NCBI RefSeq assembly: GCF_029892965.1
Contig: NZ_JARXWN010000019.1
Location: 1 to 64,000, forward strand
Length of the DNA: 64,000 bases
Direction of reading: 5' to 3'
DNA from: Dysgonomonas sp. PF1-14
Lineage (GTDB): Bacteria > Bacteroidota > Bacteroidia > Bacteroidales > Dysgonomonadaceae
Positions 35,735-45,274 of this stretch are shown piece after piece; within the stretch, counting starts at the first letter, position 1, and each line of letters opens with the position of its first letter. The notes beneath the pieces are model-generated. The model saw nothing but the letters and a program-made list of their open reading frames with translations. It was not told the DNA's origin and made no database searches. The translations under genes and the position numbers were made by a program.

Positions 35735-36907
35735 CTATCTGAACGCCAAATAAGTCCATACCGGATAATGATCAGAGTATTTCACTTTGTCGACTGTACA
35801 GTTATAAGACTGGAAGGAACTGGAGTGTAGGATATAATCTATCCTTACAAGGAAATAATTTTCGTGGTATGTAATGCCCTGTCCGAACCCTGTATTTGCA
35901 TGAGCATCTATAAGCCCTTTACTGATAGTATGGTAAGCGTACGACATTGGCGTATCGTTGAAGTCACCGCAGACAATGGTGGCATCGGTATTTTGCAAAT
36001 CCATAAACTGTTTAATGATATTTACCTGTTCTTCCCTCACTTTATAGGCTGTACTAAGTCTTTCCTGCAAAGTTTGGGACATTTCATCGAACGATTCCCT
36101 GTCACGCGTTTTTAGGAAGTCTTTATACAACTTTTTATCTGCGGCAGTAAGCCTGTTCGATTCCAAATGATTGATCACAAGGCTTACTTTCTTGTATTGC
36201 ATATCAAGGGTATGGATGACTGATCCGTTGTAGTCACTTTCTATGGCTACTTTTCTCGATTCGAGTATGGGAAACTTAGAATAGCAGGCTATTCCATATA
36301 TGTATGTCGAATTTTTACGAGCTTTCCCCAGCCTTATAATAGACTTATAGGGGTAGTCCTTCATTATCTTGTCTATCTCTTCTTCGGTGATGATATTATT
36401 CTTCCGTTTATCTGTGGATACGGCAAATTCCTGAAAGCAAACAATGTCGGCTCCGCTATTTGCTACATAGTCGAAAATAGGGTTTTTACGGGCTTCTTTG
36501 CCTTTCAGCCAGTTGAATCCTCTTACATTATAAGTAAGGACTTTAATTTTGTTTTCCGGTAGCTTATCTGTCTTGAAGTGTATGGGAAAACTGGTAGAGA
36601 TGGGTTGCCAGCAGCATAAGATAACAATAAGTTGTACAAGTGCGTATCGCCATCTCCAGAAGACAGTCCAAAGAATAAGGTACGCTACATTGACAAATAG
36701 CGTGATGGGGAACACAAGTCCGAGATAGGCTATGAATGTTGCTTTGGATGGTAATATTGTCCATGCAAGGATAGACAATAGCAGGAAGAGTATTGCCAGT
36801 ATATTAGTGGCAAAAACAATATATTTTATGACCTTCCCTATTTTTCGCCCTGTGAATGTATTACTTTCTGTTGCTGGCATCGAATAATCGTTTTTTTTCT
36901 TCTGCAC
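35735..36907 (-). CDS. Membrane-anchored endonuclease/exonuclease/phosphatase family protein
   Basis: 390 residues. Two or three membrane helices at about 25-105 precede an EEP domain: KVLTYNVRGF, FQEF (metal-binding Glu), NHLES, VCGDFND and YSDHYPVW (catalytic His). The active site appears complete. Targets could be nucleic acid or phospholipid/inositol phosphate; the sequence does not decide. It overlaps the rhomboid gene before it (a second possible ATG is at 36880), giving a three-gene operon with the two rhomboids. Confidence 0.85.
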   Translation of the reverse strand: MQKKKNDYSMPATESNTFTGRKIGKVIKYIVFATNILAILFLLLSILAWTILPSKATFIAYLGLVFPITLFVNVAYLILWTVFWRWRYALVQLIVILCCWQPISTSFPIHFKTDKLPENKIKVLTYNVRGFNWLKGKEARKNPIFDYVANSGADIVCFQEFAVSTDKRKNNIITEEEIDKIMKDYPYKSIIRLGKARKNSTYIYGIACYSKFPILESRKVAIESDYNGSVIHTLDMQYKKVSLVINHLESNRLTAADKKLYKDFLKTRDRESFDEMSQTLQERLSTAYKVREEQVNIIKQFMDLQNTDATIVCGDFNDTPMSYAYHTISKGLIDAHANTGFGQGITYHENYFLVRIDYILHSSSFQSYNCTVDKVKYSDHYPVWTYLAFR

Positions 36908-37751
36908 TCAGGCTTGTGTAGCCCGATGCTTTTATTTTATCCAGTATACGGTCTATGGCTTCCGCTTCGTTGTTGTGTCGTTGATTGTATTCGTAGTCTG
37001 TTTCCGGTTTTTTGTATTTAACCTTCATTTTTTTTGATGTATTGCGAGGTTTGAAAAGATTAACAATCCAGTCTATCGTTTTGTTGAGCCACTTTGTTAT
37101 GTCTTTTCCTCTGAGGTACTGTTTTGCATATATGTACCCGACAATAGCACCTCCTATATGAGCTATATGCCCACCAACATTAGATATACTACTGATGCCG
37201 ATAAGGTCGAGGACAAGAAGCACGAGTGCAATGTATATGATCTTTACCCGCCCGAAGATGAACAGCATAACTTCCTGATCAGGCTTATAGAAAGCAACGG
37301 CAAAGATAATAGCCATTACAGAGGCTGACGCACCCAGCATGATGGAGTAATTCATCTCTACGAGCATCGGAATTGTATTGAACAGAAGCAGATATAAAGC
37401 TGCTCCGGCCAGTCCTCCGATAATATACAAGCTGCCGAGGTTCTTTGGATTGAAATACATCAGAAACAGTTGCCCGAACCAGTACAGCATTAACATATTA
37501 AACAGAATATGCAGTACATTCTGGTGTGCGAACATATACGTCAGAGGAGTCCAGAAGCGTGTCAACAGCACATCTAACCGCGCAGGTAGTGCAATATAGC
37601 TTATGATGGTATCTGCGATATCGATGTGGAACAGCTTCAATATATTGAAAGCAGCCAATAGCAGAAACACTCCGATATTGATAACTATCAGTCGTATCAG
37701 TATATCTTTACGCTTGAGTATCGGTTTTATGTTATTTGAATATATTCCCAT
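36861..37751 (-). CDS. Rhomboid intramembrane serine protease (second of pair)
   Basis: 296 residues with six membrane helices. LGASASVMAI contains the catalytic Ser (GxSx) and GGHIAHIGGAIVGYI the His. A basic cytoplasmic tail of about 80 residues (KPRNTSKKMKVKYKKPE onward) follows. It overlaps the first rhomboid gene by 20 nt and the EEP gene at its end. Side-by-side rhomboids of this kind are common in Bacteroidales. Substrates are unknown. Confidence 0.9.
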   Translation of the reverse strand: MGIYSNNIKPILKRKDILIRLIVINIGVFLLLAAFNILKLFHIDIADTIISYIALPARLDVLLTRFWTPLTYMFAHQNVLHILFNMLMLYWFGQLFLMYFNPKNLGSLYIIGGLAGAALYLLLFNTIPMLVEMNYSIMLGASASVMAIIFAVAFYKPDQEVMLFIFGRVKIIYIALVLLVLDLIGISSISNVGGHIAHIGGAIVGYIYAKQYLRGKDITKWLNKTIDWIVNLFKPRNTSKKMKVKYKKPETDYEYNQRHNNEAEAIDRILDKIKASGYTSLSAEEKKRLFDASNRK

Positions 37752-38382
37752 TGGTCATAAATCCTTTTTTGCGCCAGTATAATAGAATAATAAGTCCGAC
37801 GAAAAGCCCTCCCAAATGCGCAAAATGTGCAACATTGTCGCCGGCTCTGTCGGCAAATCCTAAGAAGAGTTCTAATGCTCCATATCCGATTACAAACCAT
37901 TTAGCCTTGATCGGTATTGGAGGGAATATTAGCATGAGTTCTACATTAGGAAACAGCATGCCGAAAGCAACAAGTATGCCGAATACGGCACCGGAGGCGC
38001 CTACTGTAGGATATGGAGAGCCTGTGAGATAGGTAACTATCAGTTGTGCTGCACCTGCGCCTATACCTGTTATGATATAATAAATGAAGAATTTCTTCGA
38101 TCCCCATACCATTTCGAGGGTACGTCCAAACATGTAAACTGCAAACATGTTAAAGAATACATGCCCTATACTTCCATGCAGGAACATATAGGTTATAATC
38201 TGGTGCGGAAAGAAGTATTCGGAGTTGATTGGGAATAGTGCGCAATACCAATCAATAATGGAAAATTGTCCCTTATTTATGCCCAATAGATATTGTGCAA
38301 AAAATATCAGAGCATTTATGATTAATAGATTTCGTGTGACAGGAGGAATACCTCCCATAAAACCCGTATTATTCTGATTCAT
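37732..38382 (-). CDS. Rhomboid intramembrane serine protease (first of pair)
   Basis: 216 residues, six membrane helices. VGASGAVFGILVAFG carries the catalytic Ser, HFAHLGGLFVGLII the His; the GxxxG-type packing and the FFPHQIITYMFLHGSIGHVFFNM loop are standard. It is the first gene of the rhomboid-rhomboid-EEP operon. Both paralogues keep the catalytic pair, so neither is a pseudoprotease. Confidence 0.92.
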   Translation of the reverse strand: MNQNNTGFMGGIPPVTRNLLIINALIFFAQYLLGINKGQFSIIDWYCALFPINSEYFFPHQIITYMFLHGSIGHVFFNMFAVYMFGRTLEMVWGSKKFFIYYIITGIGAGAAQLIVTYLTGSPYPTVGASGAVFGILVAFGMLFPNVELMLIFPPIPIKAKWFVIGYGALELFLGFADRAGDNVAHFAHLGGLFVGLIILLYWRKKGFMTNGNIFK

Positions 38383-38529
38383 TTCTGATTATCCTAAATA
38401 TTTACTTTTGAAAGTCCAAAAATACAGATATTTTTTGTCTTTCACCCGAAAAACGTCTCTCCATTTAGATATTTTCTGATTTAGAGTGAGTTTTTCCCCT
38501 TTTTTTTTATGATTATTAAATAAAACACT

Positions 38530-38537
38530 TATATTTG
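38530..38537 (+). promoter_or_regulatory. TATATTTG -7 element of the HU gene
   Basis: Matches TAnnTTTG, 78 nt before the HU start. The -33 region is only a T-run, so the promoter is inferred mainly from this element. Confidence 0.45.
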
Positions 38538-38614
38538 AATCCTAGAACAGAAATGACACCAGAAAAAGTAATCTCAGTTATATAATGTTTAATTAAATCA
38601 TTACATTTTTTATT

Positions 38615-38881
38615 ATGAACAAAACAGAACTTATCAATGCTATTGCTGAAAAATCAGGCTTGAGCAAAGTAGATTCTAAAAAAGCTCTGGAGGCTTTCAT
38701 CGAATCAGTAACAGGAGAAGTTAAAAACGGTGGTAAAGTTGCCCTAGTTGGCTTCGGAACTTTCTCTGTAACTCAAAAAGCTGCACGAAAAGGTATTAAT
38801 CCTAGAACTAAAGCAGTTATCAATATCCCTGCTAAAAAAACTGTTAAATTTAAAGCTGGCTCAGATTTAGCTGCTCTATAA
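38615..38881 (+). CDS. HU-family DNA-binding protein
   Basis: 88 residues of standard HU/IHF length. MNKTELINAIAEKSGLSK, GKVALVGFGTFSV and the DNA-binding arm with KGINPRTKAVINIPAKKTVKFKAG are diagnostic. It bends and compacts DNA as a nucleoid protein. It has a long AT-rich leader and a strong terminator, so is probably transcribed alone at high level. Confidence 0.95.
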   Translation: MNKTELINAIAEKSGLSKVDSKKALEAFIESVTGEVKNGGKVALVGFGTFSVTQKAARKGINPRTKAVINIPAKKTVKFKAGSDLAAL

Positions 38882-38898
38882 TTTGGCATTTAAGAAAT

Positions 38899-38935
38899 AA
38901 AGAGCGGAGAAGTACAGACTTTTCCGCTCTTTTTG
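38899..38935 (+). terminator. Terminator after the HU gene
   Basis: A 10-bp stem (38899-38908 with 38923-38932) followed by T-rich sequence, 18 nt after the HU stop. Confidence 0.85.
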
Positions 38936-38982
38936 TTTATAGACTTGTGATGAGGATCAAATAAGTTTATCAAAATATAAAA

Positions 38983-39639
38983 ATGAGCATAAAATATTAT
39001 ACTAAGGGAGAAGAAATAGCTAATACAATATCGCATGGTTTAGGCATTATACTCGGTATAGTAGGAGGGTATGTGTTACTTACGAAAGCATTTATTAGCG
39101 GCAACAATTGGTCGGTTGGGAGCGTCGTTGCCTATTTGTTCGGAATGCTGGCCTCTTATGTGACTTCAACTTGTTATCATGGATGCCCTCCTGAAAAAAA
39201 ACACCGTAAAGAACTTCTCCGCAAATTTGATCATGGAGCCATCTACCTGCATATAGCCGGAACTTACATTCCTTTTACGCTACTTGTCCTTCGCAATGAA
39301 GGAGCTTGGGGCTGGTCGTTGTTCTTTTTCATTTGTCTAGCAGCAATCGCGGGCCTGATAGTCAGTTTTACAAATCTGAAAGATCACAGTAATTTGGAAA
39401 CGGTTTGCTTTGTCCTCATGGGAGGTGTTATACTGATTGCATTCAAACCATTGTATGATGTATTATCTGCAAACGGACAATTAGCCTCTCTGTATTGGCT
39501 GATAGGCGGAGGTGTTTCCTATATTGTGGGGGCATTATTCTATTCGTGGACCAAAAAGCGATATATGCATACTGTTTTTCACCTGTTTGTATTGGGTGGC
39601 AGTATATGCCATATGATTGCTATCTATATAATTTTATAG
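38983..39639 (+). CDS. Hemolysin III / PAQR family membrane protein
   Basis: 218 residues, seven membrane helices. EEIANTISHGLGIILG, STCYHGCP, the RKFDHGAIYLHIAGTYIPF block and HTVFHLFVLGGSICHMIAIY hold the conserved His/Asp/Ser set of the PAQR superfamily. The true activity in bacteria is unclear despite the hemolysin name. Its stop overlaps the convergent helicase gene by six bases. Confidence 0.9.
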   Translation: MSIKYYTKGEEIANTISHGLGIILGIVGGYVLLTKAFISGNNWSVGSVVAYLFGMLASYVTSTCYHGCPPEKKHRKELLRKFDHGAIYLHIAGTYIPFTLLVLRNEGAWGWSLFFFICLAAIAGLIVSFTNLKDHSNLETVCFVLMGGVILIAFKPLYDVLSANGQLASLYWLIGGGVSYIVGALFYSWTKKRYMHTVFHLFVLGGSICHMIAIYIIL

Positions 39640-41808
39640 GGCTTGTTGCTTAGCCAGAAAGCGTAGATGATTTATAACAGTTCTTATATCCAGATAAGTA
39701 TATTCACGTGGTAATGTGTTTTTAACTGCCGATAAGGACATTTTAGGATCTATACCTTTCAGTTTTTCCGACAGATAGCTTATCTTTTCTTCACTTATAA
39801 GCTGATTTGCTGAAAGCTCTCCTGTCAAAACAAATCCGGCCAGATGTCCTTCTACGGTAGATGTAGTGAGGTTACGTTCTTTGACTATATCTTTTATAGG
39901 CAGTCCGTCCTTAAATAAAGATAGGGTAAGGCGTTGTGAATCCCCTTTTTCGGGACGTTTCTTTTTCTCCGGTTCAGCATCCGACGACTCTTTCTGAGCA
40001 GAGGCTATTCGTTCAAAGTTCAGATCTCCGGTAAGATCAAGATCTCCGTACCGGACATGTTCGAGCCGTTCCAGCAGGCGAAGGAGGGTAGTGTGTATTT
40101 TAGTAGCCTTCTTAAGGTATGACTTTACCTTAGACGCATTTTTCAGACTATTCAGGTGATCTTCTATAGGTACAATGATATATTGCTGCACATCGCGGTG
40201 AAAGTAAAGAATTCCCTTTCGTACACGCTCTTTCAAATAGTCTATATCAAGATTAGGAGCGGATAATATGCGATTCAGTTCCTTAATGAAATTCTGAGCT
40301 ATTTCCTGCTGCTCTATGGCACGGCTACACATAAGGGCTATAGCAGCCTGAGTTTCTTCCTGCTTCGGTATTTTCTTGTCAGTAGCCAACTCGTTTAGGC
40401 TATGAAGGCTACGGATAAAAGGTGACCAGTCGAAATACTTCTTTAGTTGTTCGGCGCAATATCGGGGCTTCTCCTGTCTCAGTATCTCTTGCAGATAGGC
40501 TATGTCCTGCTCTTTTGTTGAAAACTCTATTGCATATTTGTCCGTACTTATACTCTGGGCTGTTATACGCGAATACAGAACAATGCCATCGAGTGATGTA
40601 CAGCGGCTGAGGGCTACATATACCTGTCCTGCGGCAAAGGCTTGTCCGGCATCTATCACTACCCTGTCGAATGTCAGCCCCTGACTTTTGTGTATAGTGA
40701 TAGCCCATGCCAGCCTGATAGGGTACTGGGTGAACGAACCGAGCACTTCTTCCTCTACTTCGCCCGATTCCATATTCAGATTGTAGCGTATGTTGCTCCA
40801 TGTTTCACTTTCCAGTTCCATCAGGTCACCGTTTTCGAAGCAGACCTCTATTTTGTCCGGTTTCAGCCGGTTTATGGTAGCTAATTTCCCGTTATAATAG
40901 CGACGGTGTTCACCTGTATCATTTTTTACAAACATCACTTGCGCCCCTTCTTTCAGTACCAGATCATGTTCTGTGGGAAGGGAGTTCTCGGAGAAGTCGC
41001 CTGTAATTTGTCCCTTGTATATAAACTCTTTAGATGTCAGGCGGGCAAGCTCTTCATTGTTTATCCGGTCTGCCTTGTAGTTGTGTGTACACAGCACCAC
41101 ATAACGGTCTTTCTCGGGTAACCTAAAAGATGGATTATAGCGCTGATTGAGTAATTGCAAGTCTTGCTGATTAATACAATTGTTGCGGATACGGTTGAGT
41201 ATGTCTATAAATAGCTGATCCTGCTGTCTGTATATGGTCTTAAGCTCTATATATAGCAAAGGAAAACTTTCTAATGCCTGAGCATGGAAAAAAAACGGAG
41301 ACGGATAATAGTGTTTTAACTGTTCCCATTCAGCTGATTGTGCAACAGGGGGTAATTGGAACATATCGCCGATGAAGAGCATCTGAACGCCACCGAAAGG
41401 CTGCTGGCTGTTGCGATAGCGTCGCAACATATGGTCGATAGCGTCGAGTACATCTGCTCGCAGCATACTTACTTCGTCTATGATGAGTAAGTCGAGCTCT
41501 TGCAGCATCTCTATCTTCGATCGCCTTAGTTTGAAATGGTAGTCCAGCTTTTTCTTCCCTTCAAAGTTGGGGATAAAAGGCTCGAATGGTAGCTGTAGTA
41601 ATGAGTGCAGCGTTACTCCCCCCGCATTAATCGCGGCAACACCTGTTGGTGCAGCCACTATGACGTTTTTGTCAGTATGGTTGCGTATATGATGTAAAAA
41701 GGTAGTCTTCCCTGTACCTGCTTTACCTGTGAGGAAAACGCTATGGGAAGTATTGCCTATTATATCAGCAGCCAGACTGAAAACTGTATTCGCGGGAGAT
41801 TGTTCCAT
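39634..41808 (-). CDS. PIF1-like AAA helicase with C-terminal HTH domain
   Basis: About 724 residues from ATG 41808; the longer frame from 41853 is excluded by the -7 element at 41828. FLTGKAGTGKTTFL is Walker A, LLIIDEVSMLRADVLD Walker B, and FIGDMFQLPPV and LAWAITIHKSQGLTFDRVVID are SF1B/Pif1-RecD2 motifs. The C-terminal part (RLTLSLFKDGLPIKDIVKERNLTTSTVEGHLAGFV) is an HTH_40-type domain found in RecQ-like and Bacteroidetes helicases. It probably unwinds DNA during replication or repair. Convergent with the hemolysin III gene. Confidence 0.88.
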   Translation of the reverse strand: MEQSPANTVFSLAADIIGNTSHSVFLTGKAGTGKTTFLHHIRNHTDKNVIVAAPTGVAAINAGGVTLHSLLQLPFEPFIPNFEGKKKLDYHFKLRRSKIEMLQELDLLIIDEVSMLRADVLDAIDHMLRRYRNSQQPFGGVQMLFIGDMFQLPPVAQSAEWEQLKHYYPSPFFFHAQALESFPLLYIELKTIYRQQDQLFIDILNRIRNNCINQQDLQLLNQRYNPSFRLPEKDRYVVLCTHNYKADRINNEELARLTSKEFIYKGQITGDFSENSLPTEHDLVLKEGAQVMFVKNDTGEHRRYYNGKLATINRLKPDKIEVCFENGDLMELESETWSNIRYNLNMESGEVEEEVLGSFTQYPIRLAWAITIHKSQGLTFDRVVIDAGQAFAAGQVYVALSRCTSLDGIVLYSRITAQSISTDKYAIEFSTKEQDIAYLQEILRQEKPRYCAEQLKKYFDWSPFIRSLHSLNELATDKKIPKQEETQAAIALMCSRAIEQQEIAQNFIKELNRILSAPNLDIDYLKERVRKGILYFHRDVQQYIIVPIEDHLNSLKNASKVKSYLKKATKIHTTLLRLLERLEHVRYGDLDLTGDLNFERIASAQKESSDAEPEKKKRPEKGDSQRLTLSLFKDGLPIKDIVKERNLTTSTVEGHLAGFVLTGELSANQLISEEKISYLSEKLKGIDPKMSLSAVKNTLPREYTYLDIRTVINHLRFLAKQQAL

Positions 41809-41827
41809 TATTTGTTGATTGTTATTG

Positions 41828-41835
41828 CAAATATA
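41828..41835 (-). promoter_or_regulatory. -7 element of the helicase gene (decides the start)
   Basis: TATATTTG on the minus strand, 20 nt upstream of ATG 41808. Because transcription would begin about 41822, the ATG at 41853 cannot be used. Confidence 0.5.
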
Positions 41836-41943
41836 AAGCTTATTTTTGTACATTTAGCAGTTAAAGAGGCGAGAGTCGCGAAAGTCCGATAAAAGCAAAT
41901 ATACAATGGTCGGATTCATTTTTAAGACTTTAATATTACTAAT

Positions 41944-43017
41944 ATGAAGTATATATATATCAACATCATAGCGGCTATACTGCTGAGCTCGTGTGCGTCA
42001 TCTATCAATTTTATCAGTATAGATACACTGGAGCCGGCTGAGGTGACCTTTGCTCCCGAAGTAACCAATGTCGTCATTGTTGACAATAGCCCGTTGGGAG
42101 ATACTGAAGATGCAGAGGAGGATTCAAACAATAAGAAAGGGCAAACCGGCACATCTATCCTGTCTATGGATAGTGTCAGAACGATTATGCTGAATTCTTT
42201 ACAGCAATTTATGGGCGAAGAGAACTACTTCACTAAGGTTAGCCTGCATCCTTATCGGACTAATAGTAAAGTCTCATTTGAAGATGTCAGGCCTCTCTCG
42301 CCAAGAAAAGTACAATCTATATGCAACAATACTAAAGCCGATGCTCTGATTGCGCTCGACCTGTTTGTGATGACTGCCCGAATTGAATCGGAGAATACAT
42401 ATTACTTCAACAATTACAACTTCCTCAGTGCAAAGCTGGGAACTGTACTCAGAGTATATACAAAAGATGGGCGGGAAGTTATGCCTATAGCCTATGTCGA
42501 CAGTCTATTCAGTGAGGGAGGAGCTCAATGGGATATCAGACGGAACAACATACATGAGATCAATACGCTGATTACCGATATGTCTATTATTGGGGCAGAT
42601 CGCCTTACTGGTAAATTTATACCCTCATGGAAGAGCCATGAACGCTGGTATTATGTGGATGGTTCGTCAAGTATGAAAGAAGCTGAAGCCCTCGTTAAAG
42701 CCGGTAAATGGAAAGAAGCTTCCGATATCTGGGAAGGGTTGTATTCCACTGAAAAGAATGCCGGTAAACGCGCCAAGATAGCGTCGAATGTAGCTCTGGC
42801 TCAGGAATGCCTCGATAATATAGAGCGTGCAGTGTCATGGATAAAAACGGCTTTTGATGAACTGCCCCAATCGAGTAAGTCCGAGCTGGCTCTAAAAATA
42901 ATAGCCTACCGGGAAGACCTGATAAAAAGATACAAGGGAACTCCAAAACTAAAAGAACAACTCGGAGTGGATAACTTCGGTAATATTAATGGTGATGAAG
43001 TTTATGATAGCGAGTGA
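41944..43017 (+). CDS. Lipoprotein, DUF6340-like
   Basis: 357 residues with a lipobox (LLSSCASS, Cys17). The N-terminal domain (IDTLEPAEVTFAPEVTNVVIVDNS, then a segment with DALIALDLFVMTARI) resembles the Bacteroidales DUF6340 family. A TPR-like C-terminus (AEALVKAGKWKEASDIWEGL, AQECLDNIERAVSWIKTAFD) follows. It is probably an outer-membrane-anchored periplasmic protein of unknown role. One base separates its stop from that of convergent argS. Confidence 0.8.
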   Translation: MKYIYINIIAAILLSSCASSINFISIDTLEPAEVTFAPEVTNVVIVDNSPLGDTEDAEEDSNNKKGQTGTSILSMDSVRTIMLNSLQQFMGEENYFTKVSLHPYRTNSKVSFEDVRPLSPRKVQSICNNTKADALIALDLFVMTARIESENTYYFNNYNFLSAKLGTVLRVYTKDGREVMPIAYVDSLFSEGGAQWDIRRNNIHEINTLITDMSIIGADRLTGKFIPSWKSHERWYYVDGSSSMKEAEALVKAGKWKEASDIWEGLYSTEKNAGKRAKIASNVALAQECLDNIERAVSWIKTAFDELPQSSKSELALKIIAYREDLIKRYKGTPKLKEQLGVDNFGNINGDEVYDSE

Positions 43018-43018
43018 T

Positions 43019-44812
43019 TTACATTCTGTCCGGAACTTCAATACCAAGTAGCGACATACCGCTCTTCACTATTTTAGCAACCTCTTCCGATAGCATAAGC
43101 CTGAACCCTTTCAGATCGGCATTCTCTTCTCTGAGGATCGGATAATCGTGATAGAATTGGTTGTATTCTTTTACCAGATCGTATATATAGTTTGCTATCA
43201 GAGCCGGATTGTACTCGTCACCAGCCTGTTTTACAATAGGTGCGTAGTCGGCCACAAGCTGTATCATGTTCTCCTCCTTAACGGTTAACACAATGTTTGC
43301 AGGCAAAGATGCCGGAATGTTGATTTGCTGCTCGGTAGCTTTACGGATAACCGACTGTATGCGTGCGTGCGTATATTGTATGAAAGGGCCTGTATTGCCG
43401 TTAAAGTCAATAGATTCTTTCGGGTTGAAAGTCATATTCTTTTTCGGATCGACTTTCAATATAAAGTATTTGAGTGCCCCCATACCCACTATGCGTGAGA
43501 TATTGTTGATCTCCTCTTCTGAAAGCCCGTCCAGTTTTCCCAACTCCTGAGATGTCTCTTTTGCTGTAGATACCATTTCATCTATCAGGTCATCGGCATC
43601 TACAACCGTTCCCTCGCGCGACTTCATCTTGCCTTCAGGTAGTTCTACCATTCCGTACGAGAAGTGTACCAATCCTTTACCAAACTCGAATCCGAGTTTA
43701 TCCAGCAATATAGACAAAACCTGAAAGTGGTAATTCTGCTCGTTTCCTACTACATAGATCATCTTATTGATCGGGTAGTCATCGAAACGAAGTTTTGCCG
43801 TACCTATATCCTGTGTCATATACACAGAAGTACCATCACTACGCAGCAACAGTTTGTGGTCAAGCCCTTCGGCTGTCAGGTCTGCCCATGCCGAGCCATC
43901 CTCTTTCTGGTAGAATACGCCTTTTTTCAGGCCTTCCATCACAGTATCTTTGCCATCCAAATATGTCTGCGATTCATAATATATCTTATCGAAATCAACA
44001 CCCAGTCGTTTGTAGGTCTCGTCGAATCCGGTATATACCCACGCATTCATTTTCTCCCACAGGGCAACCACTTCTATGTCGCCGGCTTCCCATTTGCGGA
44101 GCATTTCTCTGGCTTCCGCCATCAGTTGAGATTCAGCTTCTGCTTCCTTATCGGATAGTCCTTTAGCTTTCAGCTCAGCTAACTCGGATTTATAGTGTTT
44201 GTCGAAAAGTACATAATAATCGCCGACAAGATGATCTCCTTTTTTACCGCTCGATTCGGGAGTTTCGCCATTTCCCCATTTCTGCCATGCCAGCATGGAT
44301 TTGCAAATATGGATACCACGATCGTTTACTATGTTGGTCTTAACCACACGGTTCCCGTTTGCTTTCATTACTTCCGACAAGGCAAACCCAAGCAGATTAT
44401 TGCGGACGTGTCCCAGATGCAACGGCTTGTTGGTGTTAGGAGACGAATATTCGATCATCACCAACGGAGAATTAGCATTGGCAGTTCTCAGTCCGTAATT
44501 GGTCGTTGCATGAATGTCGTTTAGCTGTTCTATCCATACCGATGTAGCTACCGACAAGTTCAAAAACCCTTTTATAACGTTAAAGTCAGCTACCTCTGTT
44601 GTATTTGCTTTCAACCATTCACCTATCTCCTGTGCTGTTTGCTCGGGACTCTTCTTCGAAATTTTAAGAAAAGGGAAAACAACCAGTGTCAGATGCCCTT
44701 CAAATTCCTTCTTGGTCTTTTGTAGGGATGCCTGTTCTGCACATACTGTTTGTCCGTATAAGGAGTCAATGGCTTTAACAACGAATTCCTGTAGCTTATT
44801 TTCTATTTTCAT
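43019..44812 (-). CDS. argS: Arginyl-tRNA synthetase
   Basis: 597 residues. The N-terminal Arg_tRNA_synt_N domain is followed by the class I catalytic domain with SSPNTNKPLHLGHVRNNLLG (HLGH as the HIGH motif) and GKMKSREGTVV (the KMSKS-like loop), then the DALR anticodon-binding domain (TGPFIQYTHARIQSVIR onward). It charges tRNA-Arg. A good promoter lies 36-66 nt upstream. Length is normal. Confidence 0.97.
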   Translation of the reverse strand: MKIENKLQEFVVKAIDSLYGQTVCAEQASLQKTKKEFEGHLTLVVFPFLKISKKSPEQTAQEIGEWLKANTTEVADFNVIKGFLNLSVATSVWIEQLNDIHATTNYGLRTANANSPLVMIEYSSPNTNKPLHLGHVRNNLLGFALSEVMKANGNRVVKTNIVNDRGIHICKSMLAWQKWGNGETPESSGKKGDHLVGDYYVLFDKHYKSELAELKAKGLSDKEAEAESQLMAEAREMLRKWEAGDIEVVALWEKMNAWVYTGFDETYKRLGVDFDKIYYESQTYLDGKDTVMEGLKKGVFYQKEDGSAWADLTAEGLDHKLLLRSDGTSVYMTQDIGTAKLRFDDYPINKMIYVVGNEQNYHFQVLSILLDKLGFEFGKGLVHFSYGMVELPEGKMKSREGTVVDADDLIDEMVSTAKETSQELGKLDGLSEEEINNISRIVGMGALKYFILKVDPKKNMTFNPKESIDFNGNTGPFIQYTHARIQSVIRKATEQQINIPASLPANIVLTVKEENMIQLVADYAPIVKQAGDEYNPALIANYIYDLVKEYNQFYHDYPILREENADLKGFRLMLSEEVAKIVKSGMSLLGIEVPDRM

Positions 44813-44847
44813 ATCGGGTTTTTGTATTATTTCAAATTATCAGGTTG

Positions 44848-44878
44848 CAAAATTAAGAAAAATAGTTACACTGCTCAA
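44848..44878 (-). promoter_or_regulatory. Promoter of argS
   Basis: On the minus strand, TTG (44876-44878), 20-nt spacer and TAATTTTG (44848-44855) fit the Bacteroidetes -33/-7 consensus, 36 nt before the argS ATG. Confidence 0.65.
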
Positions 44879-44943
44879 CCTATCTTGTAAATATCATGCA
44901 ATAAATAGTATAGGTTGTGTTCCGCAATACAGCTTATCTCTCT

Positions 44944-44963
44944 TTTTAACTAAAACCTGACAA
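44944..44963 (-). repeat. Dispersed leader motif, copy 4
   Basis: TTGTCAGGTTTTAGTTAAAA on the minus strand, identical to the copies before the three Rhs cassettes 28-32 kb away. It lies about 80 nt from copy 5 with related AGTTACAAGT blocks between them. Confidence 0.8.
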
Positions 44964-45023
44964 TAGTTACAAGTTTACTATACCTTACGGGCAGTTACAA
45001 GTATTTCCTTTGCGTGAGACTAA

Positions 45024-45043
45024 TTTTAACTAAAACCTGACAA
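45024..45043 (-). repeat. Dispersed leader motif, copy 5
   Basis: Second identical 20-mer on the minus strand within the 44813-45274 intergenic region. Apart from the two motifs and the argS and TonB-receptor promoters, this 460-nt stretch shows no gene. Confidence 0.8.
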
Positions 45044-45220
45044 GCCTTGCACATTTTTTCATTTTTTACTCCGCCGATTTATCAATTCAAAGATCACTTT
45101 TCCCTATCGAGTGACCACAAGGGTACGCCCCTTCAAAATCTTATAGATAAAATTCCCTCATCCTCATAAACACCGATCTACACAACAAATGCCGATAATT
45201 CAAATCACTACATCTAGTGA

Positions 45221-45251
45221 TTGATAAAGCGATTGCAAAGTTTTTCCTTTG
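45221..45251 (+). promoter_or_regulatory. Promoter of the TonB-dependent receptor
   Basis: TTG (45221-45223), 20-nt spacer and TTCCTTTG (45244-45251) approximate the -33/-7 pair. It covers the TTG that would start a longer frame, so the ATG at 45275 is the better start. Confidence 0.55.
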
Positions 45252-45274
45252 TAGTCGTTTTAATAAATCAAAGT

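Noticed and set aside
43664-44524. Overlapping + strand frames of 164, 123 and 109 codons
   Set aside because: They lie opposite argS; no motifs and no promoter.
44813-45274. Possibility of a fourth toxin cassette fragment because of the two leader motifs
   Set aside because: No Rhs core, hairpin of the cassette type, or toxin-like coding sequence is present; only the 20-mers match.
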